From: Megalobrama amblycephala
Lineage: Eukaryota > Chordata > Actinopteri > Cypriniformes > Xenocyprididae
DNA length: 64,000 nucleotides
NCBI RefSeq assembly: GCF_018812025.1
Contig: NC_063062.1
Coordinates: 35,736,228-35,800,227 of the forward strand
Direction of reading: 5' to 3'
Of the stretch, positions 46,901-58,060 are shown piece after piece; the stretch's first letter is position 1; each line of letters begins with the position of its first letter. A program made the position numbers and the translations under genes. The notes below the pieces were generated by a model. That model had not been told where the DNA came from. It made no database searches and worked only from the letters and a program-made list of their open reading frames with translations.

Positions 46901-48176
46901 CCACAAGGTGGCAATGCCTGATACACAATGCTGAAGTGACGACTCGTTCAGACAGAAAACGAAATAATAAGAAAAACATGAAATGGCTCAGCGATTTACT
47001 GCAGAGCAAGTACTGAACGCAATCAAATATGATTGTAACTGTAACAGGATTAATCCGGTGAAGCTGTTAGCGATCGAAATATTGATTTTGAAGATGTTGA
47101 AAATTATATAGTTTTGAGAATACGTTTGAGATCGCGAATGGGCTCATATTCGTGACCTCAAACATAAAACTAGCCTATTATTTGCTGAATTTACTGGGAA
47201 ATGAGCTCTGACGAGGACAGTGGTGATGGCATAAAACATCTGCTCAAACTGAACCCTTTCAAGCTCCAAAAGGTAACAAAATACGATTTATTTTATTCTT
47301 TTGTAATTGTTACTCTAATATCAGAGGAGTTTAATATTATCACGACAGGTAGAGATCCTTCCGTGTTAGATATAGATCTGGGTCGTTAAAGACCCGAATA
47401 TGTAAGAATGATTGGTGAAACAGTCATGCATTTAAGGGTTAAACAATTTTAGTTCTAGTATTGAGCTTGTATTCTCTCCATGTCCTGTATGTGGCACTAT
47501 CTGCTTATTTACAGTCTCTCATGTGTTTCCCCGCAGTCTTCAGTCTCAGTTATGTGAAAGCAGCCGAGCTGCCGCTGGTTTCCGGGGCCCGGTTCCTCTC
47601 TCTGGTAGTCTGCCTCGTCAGGCGCCTTTGGTTCCTCTCGGTAAACCCCGCGAGCTGCCGCCACACCTCGGCCTCAGCCAGTCCTCTCTCGCCAGCAGCG
47701 GCAGCAATAGCCCGCACCCCGGCCGGGCGCCTCTGGAGCGTGAGAAGGACCGGGACGGCCTCGGAGCCATCCGGAGAGGCAGCTTTGTGGAGCGTTGTCA
47801 GGAAAGAGCCAAGTGCTCGGACACGGGTGGCCTGGACGCAGGGAGGCGGAGTTTAGCTGTGTGCAGTGAGCTCGAGGCTCGACTCGGCCTCAGAATCCCA
47901 TCGTCGTTCTCCGCCCTGCAAGCGCCATGTTTGTCAACACCATCATCATCATCATCATCAGCTGCATCATCCATGAGAAGACCAGCTCCTGCAGCACCAA
48001 ACACCGCTCCTTCACCGCTCAGTCCGGCCAGATCGCAAACGCCCACGTCTCCAAGACGACCCCTCACCTCTCCGACCAGCGAGACCCCGTCCAATGAGAA
48101 TGTAGGTGGACAAGAAAGCCCCGCCTCTCCATCTTCCACCAGCCCCAAACCTCATATGAATGAAACCAGCTTCTGA
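34934..48176 (+). CDS. shkbp1: SHKBP1, SH3KBP1-binding protein 1 (BTB + beta-propeller), complete
   Basis: Adaptor that binds SH3KBP1/CIN85 and limits Cbl-CIN85-driven EGFR downregulation. Eighteen exons: 34934-34980, 35232-35285, 35492-35537, 35627-35700, 36260-36318, 36418-36498, 36592-36759, 39308-39398, 39487-39677, 39761-39876, 40017-40104, 40591-40707, 42785-42955, 43041-43196, 45448-45544, 45666-45850, 45926-46052, 47537-48176. Phases agree and give 835 residues (human about 707). The BTB/T1 domain is at residues 5-105 ([20 protein letters not shown]). The WD-like propeller runs about 200-620 ([45 protein letters not shown]). Exon 18 encodes a longer Ser/Pro-rich tail with PLGKPR at 656-661, a PxxxPR match to the CIN85 SH3 consensus, and FVERCQE. 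The family C-terminus MNETSF closes the protein. A (TCA)n run gives a poly-Ser stretch. KCTD3 is the close paralogue, but the sequence fits SHKBP1 better. Confidence 0.96.
35729..36189. mobile_element. noncoding element with AGGTGCAATATGTAAT ends in shkbp1 intron 4
   Basis: Inverted ends TTAAAGGTGCAATATG and CATATTGCACCTTTAA, with TTAA at both borders. It fills about 460 of the 559 bp of the intron. A second, interrupted copy is at 41892-42650. Confidence 0.8.
36560..36588. repeat. (GT)n directly upstream of the shkbp1 exon 7 acceptor
   Basis: GT repeats run into TTGCAG|TGTACCCAG, replacing the polypyrimidine tract. Confidence 0.9.
36760..37010. repeat. pyrimidine-rich degenerate tandem repeat (TTCTATTCTACTTCA-like)
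   Basis: Begins immediately after the exon 7 donor of shkbp1. It is the same composition and word set as 38540-39215 further along the intron. Confidence 0.75.
37134..38033. mobile_element. interspersed element with AAAGGTGCCGTAGAACG / GGGCACCTTTAAA ends
   Basis: TTAAAGGTGCCG and GGGCACCTTTAA are inverted tips in shkbp1 intron 7. AGATGTAATATAAGTCTAAG near the left end is shared with the repeat at 27905-28492. Noncoding. Confidence 0.65.
38540..39215. repeat. degenerate CT/T-rich tandem array (TTCTATTTTACTC)
   Basis: About 675 bp of imperfect units resembling TCTATTTTATTCTACTC on the plus strand, inside shkbp1 intron 7. Confidence 0.85.
40841..41178. mobile_element. hAT-type MITE, TAGGGCTGTCAAACGATTAA family, copy 2
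   Basis: Perfect 8 bp target duplications AAATTAAT at 40833-40840 and 41179-41186. The ends match the copy at 32179. It lies in shkbp1 intron 12. Confidence 0.95.
41892..42650. mobile_element. second copy of the GTGCAATATGTAAT-type element, split by a hAT MITE
   Basis: TTAA-bordered (41888-41891 and 42651-42654). It shares TATCCAAAAACCACTAG and CATCAAGCTACACCTTTGTT with the copy at 35729. The interior 42330-42560 also matches 13795-14035 inverted. Confidence 0.75.
41957..42214. mobile_element. hAT-type MITE with GGTAACACTTTAGTATAGGG end
   Basis: 258 bp. Perfect 8 bp target duplications ATGTTATG flank it at 41949-41956 and 42215-42222. It is nested in the element above. The same family has a one-ended remnant at 7446-7680. 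Confidence 0.95.
43258..45405. repeat. palindromic interspersed repeat (CTCACCAAGGCTGCATTTAT arms)
   Basis: The left arm 43258-43500 and right arm 45090-45405 are inverted copies (GCTGAATTTTCAGCATCATT versus AATGATGCTGAAAATGCAGC). Arms of this repeat recur at five or six places in the window. It sits in shkbp1 intron 14 and holds another palindrome inside it. Confidence 0.8.
43554..44943. mobile_element. 1.39 kb palindromic piggyBac-type MITE with TTAA borders
   Basis: CCCTTATAGGGTCTTTGGGG follows TTAA at 43550-43553; the inverse, CCGCACAAGGG, precedes TTAA at 44944-44947. The two arms pair for most of their length (for example GTAGATGGCTGCAGAGCTCC at 44106 and its inverse near 44525). TTAA duplication with CCCTT tips is the piggyBac signature. 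No transposase was seen. Confidence 0.8.
46116..46484. mobile_element. hAT-type MITE with GGTCCCACTTTATATTAAG ends
   Basis: Long inverted ends (GGTCCCACTTTATATTAAGT and inverse). The flanking 8-mers CACTTTTT / CACTTTTC match at seven of eight positions. It lies in shkbp1 intron 17. Confidence 0.88.
46601..47438 (+). mobile_element. internally deleted piggyBac-type transposon
   Basis: The tips CCCTTAAATGCATACC and ATGCATTTAAGGG are bordered by TTAA at 46597-46600 and 47439-47442. GGGTC..GACCC palindromes lie beneath both ends and at 46800. Inside, [18 protein letters not shown] (from 46983) and an acidic [15 protein letters not shown] stretch (from 47201) resemble transposase N-terminal material. 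The catalytic DDD region is absent. It lies in shkbp1 intron 17. Confidence 0.75.
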
Positions 48177-50250
48177 GAGGAAATTCAGCAAGAATTGAAT
48201 GTTGTAGCCACAACAAATTCTGAATATATCGATAAATACATATTAAAAAATAGTGCTGTCAAATGATTAACTTCTCGATTGATCTCATCCAAAATAAGTT
48301 TAATATATATGTGTGCTGTGTATATTTACGTATACATAAATACACACACATGCATGTATATATTTAACAAAAATATATTTATATATAAAATATTTATATA
48401 CAAATATACATGTAAATATTTAAATAAATACATGTATATGTGTGTATTTATATATGCATAATAAAAATACACAGTACACATATATATTATGTAAACTTTT
48501 ATTTTGGATGCGATTAATTGTTTGACAGCACACACACACACATATATAAGTATTATATTTCAAATTGTACAAAATATATTCCTTCTTTTAGAGCGGTGTT
48601 GTCAGTATCACAGGGTGCCTTATGATATTGAATGTGGAAAATATGAATATCGCATGTAAATGAGGAAAAAATTCACATTCCATGGGGGAAAAAAAAGGAA
48701 GTACTTTCAATTGTGTACTTTTACTGCTTTTGGGTCATATTCAAGTGAAGGCAGGTTTGTTTTATCATGTTATGCAAAAACGGACTGGCTTTAAAGCTGA
48801 AGACTGTATGTTTCTGCATGATAATATACTTATCAAGCATAATATGTGAAGACAACAACTAACAATGGCTGAAAAGTCGGTACACTGTGGCTCTGCTGCT
48901 GTCAAAACATTGATACAGCAACATTGGCTCAACCAATTGAGCGAGTTTGGGGGCGGGACTGTGTGTTTAGCCAACCAATGGCAGATGAGGGGTGTGTCTA
49001 AGTGGCCTCATTGAATTATTAATTACTTTATCAATTCAGTCTGGTAATGTTGCTGGCGCAGACGTCACACACTTCACCTTCTTGAGGCTTTGTTGTTGTT
49101 TATTACGTCACACTGGTTAGTTGTGCACTGGTTAATATTACTGCATGAACTTTCAGAATGCAAATATGTGTGAATATTGTTCAGATTAACAGGGTTATGC
49201 AATTAGTGCTCGACTGCTTTTTTTAATAGTCAATGCGAATACTGAAATATAGGGATACATATGTTTACACGCACACATTATATATATTTATATATAATGG
49301 TAGCAAGTAAGATGTAAAAAAACATAGATGAATTTAAATGAATACTTTAATGCAATACTCAAAATTCATTTAAAATATTTGTAAACAAAAAAAGTCCCAT
49401 TGGTCAAATTTGGAGCAACACTTTATCGTCTAATGATGATAATCATAAAATATCAAACAATTGGATTATGTGTGGAAAAAACAATCATTCTAAAAATTTA
49501 ATTTATTTGAATATGTAAAAAAAACAAAAAACATTTGTATGTGTCAGTAACTAACAAAACCATTTGTAATCCAGCTTGAGAAAAACAGTGAGATAAAGAG
49601 GACAGTAATAATGCTTGAATTCTTGCCGGCAGTGACTGAGCAGCTCTTGTTACACGCAATACGATGTATATATAATCAGCAAACATTCAATGCAATTTCT
49701 GTGAATCCAACAGACTCCTGTTCAGCTGTCAGTGTGTTTCACCTGAAAGAGGTCATTGTGGGTAAATGTGGACAGTCTTCACTGCTGTAGGAGGATCGGT
49801 GTGCCTTTGAAATGGGCTGTTACTGTAGTAAAAACATCAGTTACACCTTAAAGTCAGCTTGAATTTGATTGTGGCCGTATGTGAAGAACCCCAAACCATG
49901 CAGAAAGCTGCAGTCCTGTACTTCTGAATGTTCAGTGCTCATATCAACACCTCACATCCTGTTTATGATAATGCTTGAAAATGTGTTATCTATAGTTATG
50001 TTATAGTTATCCCTTAATGTAAACCGAAATGTTTTGGTGATGATTGTAATGACACTCGGATGCTGTGAACGCAACGAATCTTGTGTTTAACATGAACCAT
50101 TTGATAAGTTATAATTGCTTTTTTTTTTTTTTTTTTTTTACTGTATTCCTTCTAGAACACTGAATTAAACTTTTTTTTTTTTTTAAAGTTATTGTTTGTA
50201 AATGCACTCATTCAGTTATCAACACCAGGAAAAAAGCACTTGATAATTTC
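48177..50250 (+). other. shkbp1 3' flank / probable 3'UTR
   Basis: No coding exon. It contains a hAT-type MITE (48251-48535) and T- and A-rich runs. ATTAAA at 50164-50169 is the most plausible poly(A) signal before the convergent receptor gene's own signal at 50263-50268. The true shkbp1 transcript end is not determinable by eye. Confidence 0.4.
48251..48535. mobile_element. hAT-type MITE, TAGTGCTGTCAAATGATTAA family, copy 3
   Basis: The left tip TAGTGCTGTCAAATGATTAA and right tip GCGATTAATTGTTTGACAGCA match copies 1 and 2. The right end runs into a (CA)n tract, so its target duplication is obscured. It starts 75 bp after the shkbp1 stop and is probably transcribed in the 3'UTR. Confidence 0.8.
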
Positions 50251-50262
50251 CAAAAAAAATAA

Positions 50263-50268
50263 TTTATT
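50263..50268 (-). terminator. poly(A) signal for the ERR gene (minus strand)
   Basis: TTTATT on the plus strand is AATAAA on the minus strand, about 945 bp after the receptor stop codon. It is the last clear signal before the shkbp1 side. Confidence 0.5.
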
Positions 50269-50611
50269 TTCATATAAATAACAGCAGATGGTACTCGTAA
50301 TAAATTAGACGATAAACAGAAAGGCTTGACAATGTGCTGCAGACTACAGAGAGTTTATGATGCTGATCGCTGGAGCTGTTTTGCAGAAATATATTGCGTC
50401 TTTGATATTGATAACCAAATTCCCAAATCTAGACAAAATAAAATCTACAGAACAAAAAAATTGAAAAATATTGATATCATGTAAAATCCTAAAAAACAAA
50501 AAAAAACTATACTATTGCCAACACCTTATAAAACGGTAATCTCCATGAATCTTGTGTAAATCAAATAAATAGTAAAAGATTGTGCTTCAGTGAGACGGAG
50601 AGTGATATTAA

Positions 50612-51062
50612 AGGATTACTTCACCCAAAAATGAACATTTCTGTCATTAATTACTCACCCTCATGTCGTTCCACACCTGTAAGACCGTCGATCATCTTCA
50701 GAACACAAATTAAGATATTTTTGATGAAATCCGAGCGCTTTCTGATCTCCCTATACGCAATTTATGACATCCGATTGAGTCATAACCAAATTCAAGGTCC
50801 AGAAAAGTAGTAAAGACATTGTTAAAATAGTCCATGGTTCAATCTTAATGTTATAAAGCGAAGAGAACAAAAACGAACAAAAATAACGACTTCATTCAAC
50901 AATTTCTTCTCTGTCTGTTGTAAACAGTGCAGTGACTCCGGGTTCAATATTAAATATCTTAATTTGTGTTCTGAAGATGAACGAAGGTCTTAAGGGTTTG
51001 TAACGACATGAGGGTGAGTAATAAATGACATTATTTTCATTTTTGGGTGAACTAACCCTTTA
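50612..51062. mobile_element. MITE with AAAGGRTTASTTCACCCAAAAATG ends in the ERR 3'UTR
   Basis: AAGGATTACTTCACCCAAAA at the left and TTTTGGGTGAACTAACCCTT at the right. The inverted arms extend about 60 bp through ACTCACCCTCATGTCGTT. It lies 150 bp downstream (minus sense) of the receptor stop, inside the predicted 3'UTR. Confidence 0.85.
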
Positions 51063-51212
51063 ACCTCTCGTCATCAAGTGCAGTTTAGCTGCCAAACTCC
51101 GAAGAGCTGCTTTTTGCGTTAAACGTCACTCTGGACGTGACCCTGACCTCCACGTGACGGTTCAGCTGCTTTATAACAACATCATCAGCCTCTCAGTCCA
51201 CACTGTCCCAGT

Positions 51213-52416
51213 CTAGATCTTGGCGTCCAGCATCTCCAGGAAGAGTTTGTGCATGGGGACGTGGCCCTCCGTGTGCAGCCGGCTGAAGCAGCGTACGGCG
51301 CGGTGGGCCGTCTGTCTCAGCAGCGGCAGCGTCATGAGGAGCCTCCCGGCGCGATGAGGCTCGGACGGCCGCTGGCCGCTCTCGTACTCCTGCAGGGCCT
51401 CGTGGAGCGCGTCCTGGAAACACTGCACGGCGTCTGCGCCCTCCACGTTCTCTGCGTCTGGAAGGAAACCATCGGCAAGGTCATTTATGACATCCGATTG
51501 AGTGTTAAACACTCTGTTGTGTTTACTTAAAAACGCATCTACTCTCATTGTTGATGCTTAATGGACTGGCCGAGCACATCTATTTGGTTACGCTCTTCAG
51601 ATTTTTCTGTGTCAAGAGCAAAAACAATAGTTTTCCTGACTCGAAACTGCCCTGTGGTCAAATGCAAGCTGGGAGACTAATGGTTTATTGATCTGTGCTC
51701 CGGACTGCTGGATCCATATTGATTGTTTTTTTCTTGGCCAATGAGTCTGAGACTAAAAATGGGAACTAAAATGAAGTAGAATGAATTCATCACATAAACC
51801 AGATATAGACAGTTTAAGCAATCCCTGAACACTTCAATAGAACCGTATCAATCAGGAGAGCAAAACAATTAACACAAATACACCTCACTATTTATTAACA
51901 CACAACCTCTTCTTACATGAACTACAGTCAAAGGGTCTGACATGCTGAATTTATGTTTATATATAATCTTTTGATCTGAAGACTTTATTATTCATTATCT
52001 AGAATTAGCTTTGTATAATAATAAAAAATTATAATAATGAATTTCTAGAAATATATATATATATATAATATAATAATACATATAATATATAATTATTCAT
52101 TATTTATATTATATTCATCATTTAGTGTAGCATAATAGTATTAATATTCACATATTTATGTATATAATAGCATTACTTTATTATTCATTATTTATATTAT
52201 ATTATTTAATTTTGTATAATTCATATTTTTGTGAATTTATTATTCATTATCTAGAATTAGCTTTGTATAATAATAAAAAATATAATAATGAATTTATATA
52301 TATATATATATAATATAATTATTAATTATTTCTAAATAATAAATATAATATAAATAATTAATTATATATATATATATAATTATTCATTATTTATATTATA
52401 TTTATTATTTAGTGTA

Positions 52417-52484
<68 letters not shown>

Positions 52485-55400
52485 CATATAATATATAATT
52501 ATTCATTATTTATATTATATTCATTATTTAATTTCGTATGATAATATAATTCATATTTGTGTGTTTTTATATCAATTTATTTTATTACATTATAATCATT
52601 ATTTAGTCATTTTCAGTATTAAAATTAATAGTATTTTTATATAATAATATTATGATATTTATATATATTTAATATATACCATTATATAACATACATTTTT
52701 TATTTATTTATTTATTTTTACTGATTATTAAGATTAAGCCTCGACATTCAGACCAGCTGTTGAAGTGGATGAATTCCTGGTCATATACAGTATGTATACC
52801 TGAGTTGGCCAGAGACATGGCTTTGAGCGTGAGCATCTCCTCCTGGTTCAGGCCCATCTGTTGGTATTTGGAGGTGAGATGTCTGAGGGCCGTGTAGAGA
52901 TCGTGCAGTCCCGCGGCTCTGCTCTGGCTCTCGTTCAGACGCAGGTTCTCCGCAAACTGCAGCTCGTCGGCCGAGCCCTGAGATCTCCACACCACGTTCA
53001 GCACCAGCGTCTCCATCCAGCCGCTCTGGAGCAAAGCCATCTGATCCACCAAAGAGAGCCCAGTGAAACCTGAAACAACAAAAACAGAATACTGCAATGC
53101 TTCGTTTTTAAACGAATAGTGCATCAAGCACAAAAACATCAAAACGGCACCGCCTGTGTACCTGGTATGTGTTTTGCCCAGCCAATCATAACCAGGAGCT
53201 CCCTGTTTAAAAGGTCACATAAGGTTAGCAGCGTTTTAAGGTCACTGTCAGGGGTCGAGGGGTCAGGGGCAGCTCTCAGAGGAGCCGGTTCAGACACGAG
53301 CAGCTGAGAGATCACTTTGTTTCCTGGAAAGGAAAAGATGATGCTTTATTGATGAAGTTAAACCCTTAATCAGGTTAAATCCTCAACCAAACCTAATCCA
53401 CTGACGACAGTTTCTAATACTCAGAGTTGTGCTTCGGTATGTTTGTTAATATTAAACGGTTAGCAAAGGCTGTTTTAATGACTGTCAGTCCGATGAGACT
53501 CACTGATTGATTTGCTTGGATGTGCGTAAGGTGTTTTGGTGAAGAGAGAAAGTGCTGAATCCACTCTGCGCTTGTACTTCTGTCGACCTCCTCTCACGCG
53601 GTCCATGCGCACACCTGAACAGGAACATGGAGATTAACATGTTATTTTAAGCTAAATAAATAGTTCTACTTTTGCTATTCATGTCAAGACACCTACTTAA
53701 AAAAAAAAAAAAAGACATTGTCCAAACATTAGCTATGTTTCCATCCAAAGTTGCACATTTAAATTGTTAGGCCAGTTATCCAATCACAGCCTCTGCTGAG
53801 GCAAAGTCACCAGTTTTTTGTTGCACATCGAGGGATTTATTCAGGAAATGTGTTTCCATCGTAGTTGATGCACTTTTTCTTATCGGAATTGAGCGCATAC
53901 ATTTTTTTAATAGAATTGCATCCAGCATTTTTTTATGCGATATCCCAAAATGCACATATAAATAGGTGGATGTAAACATAGCGAGTGAAAATCTAATTTA
54001 AATCTGGAAAAAAAAAAACAATGTTTTAGGATTTTGAAATATGCAAAACAAAGAAACCTTATTAAATAAAATGAAGAGTAATTATTTAAGATTGCTCTAT
54101 TTCAATACAAGCAGTATTGATTTGTTTCATTAGTTAACATGAACTAGCAATCAAAAACACTCTTAACTTCATTAATTAATGTTAACTTTAGCATTTATTT
54201 ATTATTAAAATCTAAAATTGTATCTGTTAATGGTACTAATTGGAGCTGAGCTAGCATGAACTAACAATGAACTGCTGTATTTTTATTTATCAATTTAAAT
54301 AATTAATAAATAATGAATCAAATTTACTGCTCATTGTCAGCTAATGTTAACGAATGGAACCTTATTGTGAAATGTCACCATATAAGCACGTGTGCGATAG
54401 TCAAATTGTTATGCTGATAATATCTTTTGAAATATTGTATTTAGTGCTGTCAAATCGATTAATCGCATGTAACATAAAGGTTTGTAAATATCAGGGCTTG
54501 ACATTAACACCCGCCGGTGGACGCCGGTGGGCGTTTAACACAGTCACTCCTACTAGCCACTTTGGCAGGTTTAATTTTATATACATTTTTCAATTATAGT
54601 CTTTTAAAAAGGCATCTGAAATAATAAACTAAGTGCAACGTAGTGTAAAAAATATAGATTTTTCTGATACTGAAATATCTGAAACGCTTCCAGTACTAAT
54701 TTCCTGCAGAATAGACTCAGATACCAGCTGCTCTTTCTCTCTCTCTCTCATCTCTCTGACAGCGAATCGACACACAAACCCTCACTCACTCGTTTCATTC
54801 GCTACGATTGAATATTGTTGGTGTTTCAGCGCTTGAATTTCAGCGTGGGATTGCGCATAATTTTACTCATTCCTGCAGATTTTATGCTCATATCCAAAGT
54901 GCGCGTATATAAACCCACCTGTCAGTGCTAAATTGAGTTATTTTTCACTGTTTATTGCACTTAAACAGTCAAATACACTCAAAATAATGTTTATGTAAAC
55001 ACAGTCAGTTATATTTTAAGTGAATGTAAACAGTTGAGAAAGAAAATGCATGTGTAACAGAGCTCTTAAAGTGACAGCAGCCTAATAAACCTGCTGCCAA
55101 ATTATGTGATAATATTAAAAATATCTATATGGCAGTTTTTCCCTGTGCTTTCGATGTCAAAATTGTGGCCAGTGAAAACTGGGTGGCTAGTAATTTTGGA
55201 AAATCACTAGCCACAGTGACTGGTGAGCAAAAAAAGTTTATGTCAATATATATATATATATATATATATCGATTTGACAGCACTAACTGTATTAAACAGG
55301 AATAGTAAACAGAAACGTTAGTGGTCTCAGAGCCCACTGTAAGCATACAGTATATGGGCACAAGTTATTTTTACCCATGCAAAGCAAATATCTACAGATA

Positions 55401-57889
55401 AATGAAGGTCAAATAATAGCTAAAAGACTGCAGCGATCTCAGGTTTGACAGAACTCACCCTCTCTCATCATGCCGGCACGCAGGCACTTCTGGAAACGGC
55501 AGGCTTGGCATGACTTCCTCCGTCTCTTGGTGATCTCACAGTCATTCACTACAGGACAACTGTACTCAATGTTTCCTGAAACACCAACATATCAAACTCT
55601 ATTTACATTGTGCACAGTGCTGCAAAAAGTTATTTTACTTTATTTATTTTTACCCTGTTCAAAGAGCCAGAAAAAGCAGAAATCTTCCTCCTTTCTCAGT
55701 ACTAGCACTGAGTCAGATATATCCACCATATTTGTTTAATCAAACATAAAGTCCATTTGTTCCACGCTGAGCTTTCACACAGAAATCCATAGGAGTCCAG
55801 ACAGAGTTCAATTATTGATTTGCACTGCCTCTTAATTTAATAATCATGGAAAGAGGTAGAAAGTTTGTGCTTTCCCAGAGGCGAGCGTATTGACGCCTGT
55901 TCAACACCCATTAATGCCTGGAGAAGCAAATCCTGCATTTTTTTCCTCCCACTTCCACAGTTAACTATGATCAATAGATTTCTGTAAAACACGTCGCTGG
56001 ACAAGACTCTGTGTGATTAGAGCCTCCATTATGTGATTGAACACTTTATCAATATATTGATATGCTAACACACACTGCTTACACTTGTGCTCTGTCTGCC
56101 CAAGGCCAAAGCCAATAAAAATGCTCCATCTGTCAGAAACCTAATCATATGTAACAGATCACAGCCAGATTATATTCAATATGCACCAATATGCAACTAA
56201 TTTTATATTATCCTTGCCATTATTATAGTTATAAAAATGTATTTTCTTACAATAGAAACTTTTTAAAATATTTAATAAAAATTCCACTTGCTAATTATTA
56301 ATCATTGGCAACATTTCTATAGTTCCTCATCAAATAATAATAACAACATAAAACACTCATTTTAACTTTAAATACCATCCTAAATAACCAAAACCATGTC
56401 AAATGTATTGACGAAGGCTTCTGAGGTGCTTTGATTAAAACACACTGGGTCTTCACACACAAATCAATGTCAGACAGATAGTTAGCTCGTGTGATATTGA
56501 TCATTACATTCATTAACAGCACTGCTGCTTTGAAATGCACCATAAGCCCCTCTCTCACACTCATTTTCATTATTAAGTCGTTAATTAAAATGATACACGC
56601 TCATATAAGTCTTATGCATATAATAATAATAATAATAATGTTTTGAGGTCCTCACCTTGAATGGTTCTTTTGAAGAAGGCTTTGCACGCCTCACAGGACG
56701 CCACGCCGTAGTGGTAGCCGGACGCGAAGTCCCCGCAGACCAGACACAGGCGCTTGGGCCCGGGGTTCAGCGAGGGGATGTAGTCGCAGCTGAGGAGGGA
56801 CTCTGTGTGACCGACGGGGTGGAAGAGAGCCGGAGCGCTGCTGCTCGAGATGGAGCTGGAGCTGACGGGGGAATCCGGGTTCAGAGACGGGTTCCGGGAG
56901 AACACGCTGTAGCCGCTGCTGTCCGACGTGCTGCCGGGGCTGAACGGGGTCGCGCTGCTGTCCAGGCCGAACGAGGGGCTCAGCGGGTCGGCTTTGACTG
57001 GTGCATCTGTCGGGGACGGTGGGTCATCAGAGGTGGACGGATCCAAAAGGCTGATAAGGATGGAGTGACTTTAAAGTTAGTTTATAACTACATTTATACT
57101 GACCTAAGTGGCTAAAGAGGTATAAAATATTTTATTTGTCATTAATTATCATGGCACACTTCTTAAATGAGCCATGAACTGCCTGCATGAACTACAGACA
57201 TGTTAAGCAAAATAAATTATGAATGACTATGAATATATATATAGGCTATATATATATATATATACACTGCATGAACTACTGACATAAGCAAAAATATATT
57301 TATGAATGACTATGAAAGTATTACAGCAAAACTGAGTTATGCAAAAGCATGCATAAAGCACAAATTATAGTCAGTACAAAATCATTAGAAATGAATTATT
57401 GCACAGCTTACAAACATTATCGTGCCAGTATATACAATAAGATACAGTTCAGTTGAAAATGTTTTATAAGCATTGCATAGTGATTGTACTGCACATTTAT
57501 GATATTTAATGACAAATAAAGCATTATTTACATATTTGTAAAGACATGCAATGTTCTGTCACACCATATATTACACACCACAAACATTTCAGCCCATTAA
57601 AACAGTAAACTGAAGCACATTACTGGCATTTTAAAGTCCAATCAAAGAGTTCCCAAAGTTACATAAACTTTAAAACACTCTCAACTTGGTTAGTATGAAA
57701 ATTATTAAAATTCAAACCATTTATGGTGACAGTTATAAGTCATTGCATGTAAACAAAGATAATAATGAAACATTTTCTACAGTTTAGCTGGTATAAAACA
57801 AAAGACTTTTCACTTTTTGAACAATAATAGTCCTGTACTTACTTGTGCTGGTTTAGAAACTGGAAGTTCTCACTCAGGCAAAACTCCAT
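51213..57889 (-). CDS. esrrd: estrogen-related receptor (NR3B), probable delta paralogue, complete
   Basis: Orphan nuclear receptor that binds TCAAGGTCA-type elements and controls metabolic genes without a steroid ligand. Seven exons in minus order: 57889-57843, 57050-56656, 55575-55459, 53614-53504, 53323-53162, 53069-52800, 51457-51213. Phases agree and give 448 residues. Residues 1-114 are a Ser/Pro-rich A/B domain starting [12 protein letters not shown]. The DNA-binding domain has zinc-finger Cys at 118, 121, 135, 138 and 154, 160, 170, 173, with P-box EACKAFFKR. The C-terminal extension is [15 protein letters not shown]. The ligand-binding domain includes [44 protein letters not shown] and AF-2 helix [15 protein letters not shown]. 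Finger 2 ([20 protein letters not shown], then [13 protein letters not shown]) differs from the alpha, beta and gamma forms as I recall them, favouring delta. Family assignment is near certain; the paralogue letter is about 70 percent. Confidence 0.95.
51990..52735. repeat. AT-rich repeat block in the last ERR intron
   Basis: TAGAATTAGCTTTGTATAAT and ATTATTCATTATTTATATTA recur several times. A pure (AT)n run occupies about 52420-52479. The block is low-complexity, locally palindromic DNA. Confidence 0.8.
53624..55450. other. ERR intron between DNA-binding-domain and hinge exons
   Basis: Contains a one-ended CTAATGTTAACGAATGGAACC repeat (about 54120-54370) and the hAT-type MITE below. No further exon was seen. 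Confidence 0.6.
54442..55285. mobile_element. hAT-type MITE, TAGTGCTGTCAAATCGATTA family, copy 4, with a nested insertion
   Basis: The tips match the other three copies. The flanks ATTGTATT / ACTGTATT agree at seven of eight. The core is enlarged to 844 bp by a second repeat beginning near 54492 (CAGGGCTTGACATTAACACC) and ending near 55245 (GTTTATGTCAATA), with internal CTAGCCAC words in both orientations. Confidence 0.85.
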
Positions 57890-58060
57890 AACTGTTTTTC
57901 CCCAGGGATTCTGCTTCTGTGAGCGAGAGATGAATGGGATGAAGGCGGAGGGAGGGAAGCGCTGCAAGACTGAGCAGGACCTCCGGAGCGTCAGGTTTAT
58001 TTAAGTGATGCTCTGTCTGGGCGGGGTCAATCTGTCTAATCCAGATGCATGCTGATTAAA
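57890..58060 (-). promoter_or_regulatory. putative ERR promoter: TATA-like box and GC box
   Basis: Read on the minus strand, a GC box (plus-strand GGGCGGGG at 58019-58026) is followed by a TATA-like CTTAAATAAA (about 57995-58004), then about 105 bp of purine/GC-richer leader to the ATG at 57889. TCAAGGCTA at 58143-58151 is one base from the receptor's own TCAAGGTCA element. Confidence 0.45.
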
